The notes under the pieces are model-generated. The model searched no databases and had not been told where the DNA came from. It saw only the letters and a list, made by a program, of their open reading frames with translations. A stretch of DNA of 34,389 nucleotides from a virus. How positions within the stretch are numbered: the stretch's first letter is position 1; each line of letters starts with the position of its first letter. The position numbers and the translations under genes were made by a program. Below are positions 27,246-33,905 of the stretch, piece after piece. The stretch spans positions 1 to 34,389 of the IMG/VR virus record IMGVR_UViG_3300035666_000099, one strand, 5' to 3'.

Positions 27246-27868
27246 ACCCGCCAACCTATCCGGCCCGCCCGATGAACGGCGGGTCGCTGGAGAAAGCGCG
27301 TCAGAAAATCAATCCTGATGCGTGGGTCTACGAACCGAAGATCAACGGCTGGCGCGTGCTGATCGACGTGAGGAACAAGCTCATGTGGTCACGCTACAAC
27401 CAGCCGTCCTCGGTCGAGCATAAGTATGCGTCCGTCCTCGACAGACTCGCTGACGCGCTTCGCGGCGCGTTCTGCGACAAGCCGGTGTGGCTCGACGGCG
27501 AGATCCTCGGGCAGCGCGCCTCCTGCGTGGGGCGCGGTTCGCTCGTCGTGTTCGACGCGATCATACCGCACGCGGCGTTTAGCCCGTGGTTTGAACAGCG
27601 TCGTTGGCTCGACGTGGTCATGTCCGACGTGAGCGAAGACTGGGACATCAATGCCCTGCCCAAGCAGGACACGATCTACCGGCTGCCTCATGTCGGTGAC
27701 GCAGTCGCCGAGGGCTTCTACGAGAGACTCAAGGCGGCCAACGCACGGCTCGGAGTCGAGCTGTATGAAGGGGTCGTCGCCAAGCGCGCCGACAAAGCAT
27801 ACCCGATCCAACTCCGTTCTCCCGCACAGGAGACGACCGATTGGATCAAGCATCGTTGGAAATACTAG
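27242..27868 (+). CDS. ATP-dependent ligase-like nucleotidyltransferase (minimal)
   Basis: The ATG at 27242 gives 208 aa. Motif I EPKINGWR has the adenylated Lys (~33) but reads K-x-N-G instead of the usual K-x-D-G. Motif III/IIIa VWLDGEILG (~82-90) and VVFDAI (~101-106), motif IV EGVVAKR (~177-183) and motif V WIKHRW (~201-206) follow in order. These are nucleotidyltransferase motifs of ATP-dependent DNA/RNA ligases. The protein ends right after motif V, so there is no OB-fold and motif VI is absent. It would seal nicks in phage DNA or RNA; which nucleic acid it uses is undecided. Confidence 0.7.
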   Translation: MNPPTYPARPMNGGSLEKARQKINPDAWVYEPKINGWRVLIDVRNKLMWSRYNQPSSVEHKYASVLDRLADALRGAFCDKPVWLDGEILGQRASCVGRGSLVVFDAIIPHAAFSPWFEQRRWLDVVMSDVSEDWDINALPKQDTIYRLPHVGDAVAEGFYERLKAANARLGVELYEGVVAKRADKAYPIQLRSPAQETTDWIKHRWKY

Positions 27869-27882
27869 AAAGGAGGTGACGC

Positions 27883-28383
27883 ATGAAGATGTCTGTCGAA
27901 ACAGCGATGGAGATATGGAAGTTAGGAGGCGGCGTAGCCGCATCCGAATGGCAGGAGAAGACGCCCGGCTGGAGCCGACGCGGCCCGATTTATCGGCGCC
28001 GTCCGACGCCGGTCTACTGCTTGGAATACGAACGACAAAAGCTCGAAGACCTCGCTAACCACGAACATAGCTCGGGCCACGACCCTTATTGGTTGACCAT
28101 CCTGACCAATGTGATGCGCCGTGTCCCGAAGGCCCGCAAGGTTATTGTCGTGGCCGACGCAGCTAGTCTGCGGTCATCGTGCGAGCTTGCCAAGATTCCC
28201 ATGCCGCAACGCAATGTTGACGGCTCGTGGAATGTGGGCGGCATCGTCGCCACGCCCGAGGTTTGGGCCGAGAGCGCACGCAAGTTCACCGAAGCATTCG
28301 GCCCGAGGCATGAAGCCGAACCACGCTACGCGTGGCAGGAGCTTGCCAAAAGGCTTGCCTCTCCAGCCGTCATGGCATCATAA
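27883..28383 (+). CDS. Hypothetical protein, 166 aa
   Basis: A perfect Shine-Dalgarno AAAGGAGGTGACGC precedes the ATG. MKMSVETAMEIWKLGGGVAASEWQEKTPGWSRRGPIYRRRPTPVYCLEYERQKLEDL... The middle (VPKARKVIVVADAASLRSSCEL) looks like a beta-helix Rossmann-type strand, not enough for a family. Basic N-terminal half. Its stop opens the junction motif ATAACCTC (28380-28387), and a structured leader follows. Confidence 0.58.
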   Translation: MKMSVETAMEIWKLGGGVAASEWQEKTPGWSRRGPIYRRRPTPVYCLEYERQKLEDLANHEHSSGHDPYWLTILTNVMRRVPKARKVIVVADAASLRSSCELAKIPMPQRNVDGSWNVGGIVATPEVWAESARKFTEAFGPRHEAEPRYAWQELAKRLASPAVMAS

Positions 28384-28396
28384 CCTCGCAAGTTAT

Positions 28397-28474
28397 GAGA
28401 CCCGCGCCCCCTGCCCCCACGGGGGGCGTCAGTCTCGCAACTGAAGTTGCCGAGATTAGTCAGGCCATCTGACT
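28397..28474 (+). promoter_or_regulatory. Three-hairpin leader module with palindrome copy 5
   Basis: Outer stem GAGAC (28397-28401) with GTCTC (28432-28436); inner stem CGCCCCC (28405-28411) with GGGGGCG (28422-28428); small hairpin GCAAC-tgaa-GTTGC (28437-28450). Then AGTCAGG-CCA-TCTGACT (28458-28474), with one arm substitution (G opposite T). A junction motif ATAACCTCAACACC follows (28476-28489). The downstream gene is the vWA protein. Confidence 0.65.
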
Positions 28475-28513
28475 AATAACCTCAACACCCACTAGAAAGA
28501 AAACCAAAAACCT

Positions 28514-30229
28514 ATGCCCATTAAATACTACACGTCGCATCTGAAGACCGTGGTGGACGACCATCACATCGACTATCGGACACGCGGACGTTTGCCCGAG
28601 ACCTACGACGTGACGTGGGTCGACAAGCGGCACCCCTGCAAGACGGGTTGCTGGAAGTTCAACCACGCCACGGGTCGCCACGAGATCCGCTTGTCGGTCG
28701 TGGCTTACCCCACGATCGCCAAAGGCGGACCGGCCGAAGGCAAGCGCATTGCGGTTCCCGACTTGTATCGCAATGTCTACGAGCATGAGGCAGCTCATTC
28801 GCTCTACACGGACAAAGACCTCATCGGTCTCGGCAAGGAGTTGGCCTCACGGAAGATTCCGTGGCGGCTGATGAACTTGTTTGAGGACTGCCGCATCGAG
28901 CGTCTGTGGATACGGAACGAACGCAGCTTCAAGCAGTTCGGCTGGAAGCGTTGGGAGCCGCATGGCGATCCCGACAAGACAAGTGCGACAGGTTTGCTGT
29001 TTGCCTTGAAGAACGAGGGCGTTACGCCGGGCGGTCGTTTGCCCACGGCTGTCGTCCGTCACTTCAGCAAGCACAAGAACCTGCGATCAGTCGTCCGCTA
29101 CTTCAGCGACATCCTCCGTGCGCCGGACACCAAGAGCCTGATTCCCATTCTGGAACGCTGGCTCAAGGAGTTCCCTGCCACGGGCGACGACACGATGGAG
29201 GGCGAAGGCGGCGACGGCACCGGCGATTTGGGAGAGGCCATCGGCGAGGCAAGCGGCGGCACCAAGCCGTCCGATGTCAAAGCCAAGGATCCCAAGGGGA
29301 ACGGCGCTGCGCGTGACAAAGCCGAATCGTCATCGTCCGGCGAGGACGGCGATGGCGGCAAGCCGAGTGAAGAAAGCACCCGCGCCAAGAGTTGCGAGAC
29401 ACCCTCGCATGGCTCCGGCACGGTTGGCGGCAAGGCGTCGGCGGTCATCCCGACCTCGGCCGACGAGACGCGTTACGCGTTGATGCTTTCCCGCATGTTG
29501 GCATCGGCCTTCCGCAAGAAAGGCGCCACGGCCAAGGGGCCGACCTCGGTCGCCTCTCGCAAGCTCAACATGCGCGGCATCATCCGCCGCGATTGGCTGC
29601 GTCCGTTCATCGGCAAGGTGTTCGGCAACACGAGCAAGCCGCATATCCCGCTCGTCATCGACTGCTCCGGCAGCATGGCGGCCCTCACGTTTGTCGATCG
29701 CGAATGCAAAGTCAGCAAGCGCACCGACGATTGCGCCCGCATCCTCGTGCGTGCGTTCAACGAGCTAACACGGCGCGGCCTCATCACCTGCACTGTCTAT
29801 TGCACGGCGCAAGGTGGCTGCCATGCACGCGCTGTCTTGCCCGTGCGTGAGGCGGACATCACCGGACGCGGCAGCAAGATACGCATCGAAGCCTTCAGCG
29901 GCAACGAGGGTATCGGCAAGACGCTGCGACCGATGACCACGGATGCTTTGTATAATTACGAGCATCCCAAAACGACAGGCTCGTTCTTCAACGAGATCGT
30001 CGCCAACTCGAAAGTCGCCATCGTCTACACCGACGGCCAGATCACCGACGCTCCCGTCAATCGTGTCCCGTTGCACGCACGCGGTCTCTATACCGTGGGC
30101 GTTTACGCGGGCGTTCACGACTTCACCGAGGAGCTTCGCAAACACTTCGACTATGCGGTCAGCCGCAACTCGTTGTGGTCGGTCGCCGATGCGCTTGTCC
30201 GCACGATGCAGACCATCCCGACCAAGTAA
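28514..30229 (+). CDS. Metallopeptidase-like/vWA domain protein (MoxR partner)
   Basis: A 571-aa protein. The N-terminal domain contains VYEHEAAHSLYTD, an HExxH zinc motif (~92-96), and NLFEDCRIERLW (~120-131), with a Glu placed to complete a gluzincin-type site. A disordered, charged linker (residues ~225-320: EGGDGTGDLGE ... SSSSGEDGDGGKPSEE) follows. The C-terminal vWA domain has the MIDAS motif DCSGSM (~382-387) and VYTDGQITD (~505). This is the CobT/vWA partner type that works with MoxR-type AAA+ ATPases in remodelling or maturing protein complexes. The matching AAA+ gene follows directly. The target in a phage is unknown. Confidence 0.8.
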   Translation: MPIKYYTSHLKTVVDDHHIDYRTRGRLPETYDVTWVDKRHPCKTGCWKFNHATGRHEIRLSVVAYPTIAKGGPAEGKRIAVPDLYRNVYEHEAAHSLYTDKDLIGLGKELASRKIPWRLMNLFEDCRIERLWIRNERSFKQFGWKRWEPHGDPDKTSATGLLFALKNEGVTPGGRLPTAVVRHFSKHKNLRSVVRYFSDILRAPDTKSLIPILERWLKEFPATGDDTMEGEGGDGTGDLGEAIGEASGGTKPSDVKAKDPKGNGAARDKAESSSSGEDGDGGKPSEESTRAKSCETPSHGSGTVGGKASAVIPTSADETRYALMLSRMLASAFRKKGATAKGPTSVASRKLNMRGIIRRDWLRPFIGKVFGNTSKPHIPLVIDCSGSMAALTFVDRECKVSKRTDDCARILVRAFNELTRRGLITCTVYCTAQGGCHARAVLPVREADITGRGSKIRIEAFSGNEGIGKTLRPMTTDALYNYEHPKTTGSFFNEIVANSKVAIVYTDGQITDAPVNRVPLHARGLYTVGVYAGVHDFTEELRKHFDYAVSRNSLWSVADALVRTMQTIPTK

Positions 30230-30237
30230 CTCCGCTC

Positions 30238-30325
30238 GGGAGACACAGCGCCCCTTCCAATTCCGGAGGGGGCGCACGTCTCCCCGCAACCCATGTTGCG
30301 GAGGAGTTTGTCAGACAGTCTGACT
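30238..30325 (+). promoter_or_regulatory. Three-hairpin leader module with palindrome copy 6
   Basis: Outer stem GGGAGAC (30238-30244) with GTCTCCC (30278-30284); inner stem GCGCCCCTTCC (30248-30258) with GGAGGGGGCGC (30265-30275), one G-U; small hairpin CGCAAC-ccat-GTTGCG (30285-30300); then TGTCAGA-CAG-TCTGACT (30309-30325). This is the most complete module, directly before the AAA+ ATPase. Confidence 0.68.
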
Positions 30326-30363
30326 AAACGAAACGATAGAAACTACAGAAAGAAACAAAACCT

Positions 30364-31698
30364 ATGGGTAAATACACAAACGAACAAATCAACGGCATGT
30401 CTTATGGCGTAGCCAAAGCTGCTGTCCGTGAGGAATACGGCAAAGACGGAGCCAAGGGCTGGTGGGTCTCGGAGGCAACGACGGATCTGCTCAAGTCCCT
30501 GCTCAAAGGCGAGGTCACTCCCGCCGATGCGATGGCCAAAGTCGTGGCGGCCAAGGCTGCCAAGGCCGGACTGCCCACGGGCGGCGGGGGCATCGACCCC
30601 ACGGCGCTCAAGCCGATCGAGGACAAGCTCAACGACTTGGCGGCCAAGCAAGTTGTGCTCGACGCCGAGACCAAGAAGTTGATCGGCGACCTCGACAGCG
30701 AGACGCGCAAGATGCTCGGCGAGACCAACGACACGTTCGTCAAGTTGCAGGACGAGATCAAAGCGGCGCTCGCGGCTGGCCCGAAAGCGGCGGCGGCCAT
30801 CGCCCCGCTCCTCGGCGTGGCTACCACGTCGTCGTCTGATCCCGTGCTGGCTGTGTTGGAGCGTTACTGCGCTCCAGGTCGCGCCGTCAAGCCCGTCATC
30901 GTTCGCGGTGAGCCGGGCAGCGGCAAGACCTACGGCGCACGCTTGCACGGCCAGACCGCAGGGTTCGATCGCTACATCGAGTTCGGCATCCACGAGCAGA
31001 CTGAGGCTAGCGAGTTCCTCGGCAACTTGTCGCCCGATCCGGCCATCGGCTGGATGGACGGCCCGTTGACCGAAGCGTTCCGCGCAGCAGCCAGCGGCTT
31101 GACCGTGTTGCTCTGCCTCGACGAGTATTACCGCTCAATGGGCGGCGCACGCACGCCGTTGCTCACGGCGACCTCTCCCGCCCGCTTGCCGAGCGGTGAG
31201 AAGGTCTACCGCCTCCGCACCGGCCGCGCCATCCTCGACCCTGCCACGGGGGCTTACGTCTCCGAGGTCATCGAGGCGCCTGTCTGCAACCTCGCCATCG
31301 TCGCCACGACCAACGTCGGCGCGCAGTTCAACGTCGATCTCGGCTGCCCCGCCGAGCGCGAACGCTTCAAAGCCGTCCACGTGGACGTTGACGAGGCCAA
31401 GCTCCGCTCGGTCTGCGCTGCCGTCGCATCGGCCAAGGGCTTCAGCCCCGCCGTGGTGGAACGCATCATCGCGTTCTACCGCCAATGCAAGATCCTCAAG
31501 CAGGACGGATTCGTCGAGCATTGCCCGTCGACCCGACTCCTGTCCGAGGCCATCGAGTTCGCCGACAGCGAGACGAACATCAAGTCGTCGATCCGCGACA
31601 TCGGCATCGACATCTGGGCGGGCCTGACCATCGAAGGCAAGCCCGAGACCGAGCAGATCAAGCGCATCGACGCGGCTCTCAACAAGGCGTTCGCATAA
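30364..31698 (+). CDS. MoxR/CbbQ-type AAA+ ATPase
   Basis: A 444-aa protein. N-terminal ~140 residues are helical with a coiled coil (LKPIEDKLNDLAAKQVVLDAETKKLIGDL). AAA+ core: Walker A VRGEPGSGKTYGARL (~180-193), Walker B LLCLDEYYRS (~248-257), sensor 1 LAIVATTNVGAQ (~310-321), and an Arg-rich ERERFK (~331-336) acting as arginine-finger candidate. This matches MoxR/CbbQ/NorQ-like ATPases, which act with vWA partners to remodel or activate target complexes. The vWA partner is the gene just upstream. Start context is AAACAAAACCTATG. Confidence 0.82.
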   Translation: MGKYTNEQINGMSYGVAKAAVREEYGKDGAKGWWVSEATTDLLKSLLKGEVTPADAMAKVVAAKAAKAGLPTGGGGIDPTALKPIEDKLNDLAAKQVVLDAETKKLIGDLDSETRKMLGETNDTFVKLQDEIKAALAAGPKAAAAIAPLLGVATTSSSDPVLAVLERYCAPGRAVKPVIVRGEPGSGKTYGARLHGQTAGFDRYIEFGIHEQTEASEFLGNLSPDPAIGWMDGPLTEAFRAAASGLTVLLCLDEYYRSMGGARTPLLTATSPARLPSGEKVYRLRTGRAILDPATGAYVSEVIEAPVCNLAIVATTNVGAQFNVDLGCPAERERFKAVHVDVDEAKLRSVCAAVASAKGFSPAVVERIIAFYRQCKILKQDGFVEHCPSTRLLSEAIEFADSETNIKSSIRDIGIDIWAGLTIEGKPETEQIKRIDAALNKAFA

Positions 31699-31716
31699 CC
31701 TGCTCACCTTGCAACC

Positions 31717-31744
31717 GCCCCTCTCCCAGAAACGGGAGGGGGGC
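31717..31744 (+). terminator. Hairpin after the AAA+ gene
   Basis: GCCCCTCTCCC (31717-31727) pairs with GGGAGGGGGGC (31734-31744), 11 bp with one G-U, then ATTTCAT. A possible rho-independent terminator with a short U-run, ~30 bases before the next ATG. There is no 17-bp palindrome here, unlike the modules upstream, but the junction motif ATAACCTGCTCACC (31695-31708) precedes it. Confidence 0.55.
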
Positions 31745-31774
31745 ATTTCATCAACCAAGAAAGGAAACAAAACC

Positions 31775-32005
31775 ATGTTAGAAATCATCACCCGTCCGCT
31801 CCTCACAGGAGATACCGAACTCGACTACGCCGACATCCCCACGCCGGAACACGTCGAGGCCGAAGTCCAACGCATCGAATACGAGCGCAACTCGTGGGCC
31901 CGCAAACGCTATTCGGCGTTCGCCAACTACGACGTTGACGCACTCACCTTCGACGAGCCGGGCTTCATTGTCCCAGACCATGAACCCGTGGAGGAGTTTC
32001 TATGA
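31775..32005 (+). CDS. Small acidic hypothetical protein, 76 aa
   Basis: MLEIITRPLLTGDTELDYADIPTPEHVEAEVQRIEYERNSWARKRYSAFANYDVDALTFDEPGFIVPDHEPVEEFL. Start at 31775 follows AAGAAAGGAAACAAAACC, the leader type seen before other genes here; an upstream TTG at 31709 would run through the hairpin. Acidic, one helix (VEAEVQRIEYERNSWARKRYS). Overlaps the next gene by ATGA. No family. Confidence 0.6.
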   Translation: MLEIITRPLLTGDTELDYADIPTPEHVEAEVQRIEYERNSWARKRYSAFANYDVDALTFDEPGFIVPDHEPVEEFL

Positions 32006-32172
32006 AAACTGATCCACACATCCTCGAAGCGGCGGCGCACTTCAACGCGCACTACGATTACAGCATCGACGCGATCCTGACCTTCGTGTCCGTGGCCTTG
32101 CACCACGCGCACCAAGTCCAACTCGCTCGCGTCAAAGCACAAGACCCGCAACTAGAACTACCTATCGAGTAA
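32002..32172 (+). CDS. Small hypothetical protein, 56 aa
   Basis: MKTDPHILEAAAHFNAHYDYSIDAILTFVSVALHHAHQVQL followed by ARVKAQDPQLELPIE. A helix with several His residues. GGAG lies about eight bases before the ATG, and the gene overlaps the previous stop by four bases. Function unknown. Confidence 0.55.
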   Translation: MKTDPHILEAAAHFNAHYDYSIDAILTFVSVALHHAHQVQLARVKAQDPQLELPIE

Positions 32173-32178
32173 AACATT

Positions 32179-32547
32179 ATGAGCATCATGGACATCATGG
32201 AAGACATCAAACACAACGTCGATGCGGCGTTTGCCACACGGCAAATGCTGCGGGTCGGCGTCGCCTACGACTTGTCGCGCTTCGACGAGCCGAGGGACAT
32301 AGACTGGGGCGTCCGCGAAGAAGACGCGGTTCGGCATAAACAACCGAGCCGCGAGCGCGGCTGCCTCGGCAAAGCCAGCCTTGGCCGCAACTACGTGCGC
32401 CAAGCCAACCGCATCGCCCGCAAACGCAACAAACGCTACGGCGTTTATCGTTGCCCGCATTGCGGCGGTGCTCACCTGACAACCAAGTTGGATCAGCAGG
32501 ACAAATACGCCCCGCTGCTCCACGTAACCAAGGAGGTAAATAAATGA
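32179..32547 (+). CDS. Zinc-ribbon-like small protein, 122 aa
   Basis: MSIMDIMEDIKHNVDAAFATRQMLRVG... The C-terminal part has a basic stretch (VRQANRIARKRNKRYGVY) and RCPHCGGAHLTTK, a C-x-x-C plus H knuckle as in phage Zn-ribbon accessory proteins and in the 16537-16791 product. It could bind nucleic acid. The stop TGA overlaps the next start (AATGAG). Confidence 0.6.
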   Translation: MSIMDIMEDIKHNVDAAFATRQMLRVGVAYDLSRFDEPRDIDWGVREEDAVRHKQPSRERGCLGKASLGRNYVRQANRIARKRNKRYGVYRCPHCGGAHLTTKLDQQDKYAPLLHVTKEVNK

Positions 32548-32795
32548 GTAACTACGAAACACTCAAAGAAGTAATCGGAAGGTATCACGATGACGCGCAA
32601 AAAAAGCTCATCGACAACAACAACGAGATCGAAATCTTGCGAAAGAAATTGGCTGACCGCCACAACAGATACCAAGTTGACCCCAACGAAATGTTGGCTG
32701 CGGCAGACGAACGCTACAAGTTGGAGATCCGCGCCGAGTATTATCGCGGCATCGCTGACTTCTCGCGTGATCTGATTCGGAGGTTCAGCGTATGA
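32544..32795 (+). CDS. Coiled-coil hypothetical protein, 83 aa
   Basis: MSNYETLKEVIGRYHDDAQKKLIDNNNEIEILRKKLADRHNRYQVDPNEMLAAADERYKLEIRAEYYRGIADFSRDLIRRFSV. Long amphipathic helix at residues ~5-42 with heptad spacing, and a second helix after 50. GGAGG lies eight bases upstream of the ATG. Overlaps the next start by ATGA. No family. Confidence 0.58.
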   Translation: MSNYETLKEVIGRYHDDAQKKLIDNNNEIEILRKKLADRHNRYQVDPNEMLAAADERYKLEIRAEYYRGIADFSRDLIRRFSV

Positions 32796-32956
32796 TCTCA
32801 TTTCAACAACAAGGCGATTTACAATGGCTCCAGATCGGGCGCGGAAAGCCTCGCCTTGAGCTATATCTCCGTGGCTGGCATTGGGCGTGGCGCGACTACG
32901 GCAATGTCCTCACAATCGCTATTCCCGGCCTCGTTCTTCGCTGGCTGCGGTATTAA
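32792..32956 (+). CDS. Small hypothetical protein, 54 aa
   Basis: MISFQQQGDLQWLQIGRGKPRL followed by ELYLRGWHWAWRDYGNVLTIAIPGLVLRWLRY. Rich in Trp (five) and Arg, with an aromatic-hydrophobic C-terminal half that may contact membrane. GGAGG lies about nine bases before the ATG, which overlaps the previous TGA. Function unknown. Confidence 0.52.
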   Translation: MISFQQQGDLQWLQIGRGKPRLELYLRGWHWAWRDYGNVLTIAIPGLVLRWLRY

Positions 32957-33008
32957 ATTGAACGCGTAATAACCTAACTTAGTCTTAACCTTAATGGAGA
33001 AACCAACT

Positions 33009-33308
33009 ATGAAACATCGAGATCTCACCACTCCCCTGCTCGATCCCGAGGTGTATATCCACCTCGCCCGAGTCCTCAACGTGCAACCCAAACCCAAAGG
33101 CCCGAGCCTCTGGCACCGGCTGGCGAAGTTCGCCGCTCAATTCAAGGGCAAAGGATCCAGCGGCGGCGCCCTCTGGCTGGCTCTGTTCCTTGTAGCATGT
33201 AGCCCGAGGCCCGAGCCGAGAGCCATTGACCATGCAAGTTTGGTCTGGGTGCAACCGAAGCAGAACGATAAACCCAAAGCCGGAACCCTTCCGCGCTTTG
33301 AATTCTAG
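33009..33308 (+). CDS. Possible lipoprotein with internal lipobox, 99 aa
   Basis: MKHRDLTTPLLDPEVYIHLARVLNVQPKPKGPSLWHRLAKFAAQF... then GGALWLALFLVACSPRPEPRA (~58-75). LVAC-S is a lipobox after a short hydrophobic segment, but it is preceded by ~50 cytoplasmic-looking residues, unusual for a lipoprotein. It may be a membrane-tethered protein or the lipoprotein may start internally, as o-spanins can be embedded. ATGs at 32994 and 33009 are possible; the second follows AACCAACT. Low functional certainty. Confidence 0.5.
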   Translation: MKHRDLTTPLLDPEVYIHLARVLNVQPKPKGPSLWHRLAKFAAQFKGKGSSGGALWLALFLVACSPRPEPRAIDHASLVWVQPKQNDKPKAGTLPRFEF

Positions 33309-33324
33309 AAAGGAAAACCAACCT

Positions 33325-33573
33325 ATGTTTGCAACCGAGAAAACGCTCAAGGACGCCCCTATCAAACTCAAGGGCATCCGCGTCAAACATTCCTGCGGCT
33401 TCGTCAACAAGGCGGCCTGCAAGAAATTCATCATGGGCTACGCCAAGGAGTCCCGTCACCATACGTTTAGTCGTTTAGATCCAGCTATTTACGACGAACT
33501 TAACGGCGTCCTCCGCAAGCACATGCGGTCGATCGTGGTCCGCAACCCTAGTTTTGGAAAGACCATCCGATAA
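33325..33573 (+). CDS. Hypothetical basic protein, 82 aa
   Basis: The ATG at 33325 follows CTAGAAAGGAAAACCAACCT. MFATEKTLKDAPIKLKGIRVKHSCGFVNKAACKKFIMGYAKESRHHTFSRLDPAIYDELNGVLRKHMRSIVVRNPSFGKTIR. Two Cys, five His and a basic C-terminus; it may bind a metal or nucleic acid. A longer frame from 33226 would run through the previous gene and is rejected. No family. Confidence 0.6.
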   Translation: MFATEKTLKDAPIKLKGIRVKHSCGFVNKAACKKFIMGYAKESRHHTFSRLDPAIYDELNGVLRKHMRSIVVRNPSFGKTIR

Positions 33574-33590
33574 GGGACTTGCGCGGTGTA

Positions 33591-33604
33591 ATAACCTCGC
33601 TACC
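33591..33604 (+). promoter_or_regulatory. Gene-junction 14-mer before the SprT-like gene
   Basis: ATAACCTCGCTACC, in the 38-base gap between the 82-aa gene and the SprT-like ATG (33612), seven bases before the start. Confidence 0.5.
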
Positions 33605-33611
33605 TTGCCGA

Positions 33612-33905
33612 ATGCCTAAACGGAGGGGACGTGCAAAGCGCGTGCAGATCGACGGACACCGCTGGACGATACGCCTTCAGCGTCCCCCCGAGAAGGGGCC
33701 GTATGACGGCCTCTGCGTCAAGGACGACCGGACTATCTACCTTCATCCTGATGCCGTGAAAAGTCGGGGTATCGAATTGGTCTGCCACGAGCTGATCCAC
33801 GCCCGTCTCTTCGATATCGACGAGGAGGCAGTCGAGGAAATCGGCCGCCTCTGCGGGGAAGTCTGCGCTTGGGTGGCCAAACACAACGACGGAGTCATTA
33901 TATGA
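33612..33905 (+). CDS. Minimal SprT-like zinc metalloprotein
   Basis: The ATG at 33612 gives 97 aa, with a basic N-terminus (MPKRRGRAKRVQIDGHRWTI) and VCHELIHARLFDIDEEAVEEIGRLCGEVC, in which HELIH is the zinc/catalytic HExxH. The surrounding 'TIYLHPDA...RGIELVCHELIHARLFDIDEEAVEEI' fits a SprT/WSS1-like zincin core. No longer SprT domain or zinc ribbon is present, so it is a minimal version, perhaps acting on DNA-bound proteins. It follows the junction motif ATAACCTCGCTACC (33591-33604); an upstream start at 33579 is less likely for that reason. Confidence 0.7.
   Translation: MPKRRGRAKRVQIDGHRWTIRLQRPPEKGPYDGLCVKDDRTIYLHPDAVKSRGIELVCHELIHARLFDIDEEAVEEIGRLCGEVCAWVAKHNDGVII

Noticed and set aside
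27389-27943. 184-aa minus-strand frame opposite the ligase-like gene
   Set aside because: Antisense to nucleotidyltransferase motifs. No start signal and no conserved features.
24418-30325. CRISPR array formed by the AGTCAGA...TCTGACT copies
   Set aside because: Copies are hundreds to thousands of bases apart with genes between them, not separated by regular short spacers, and no cas genes are present.
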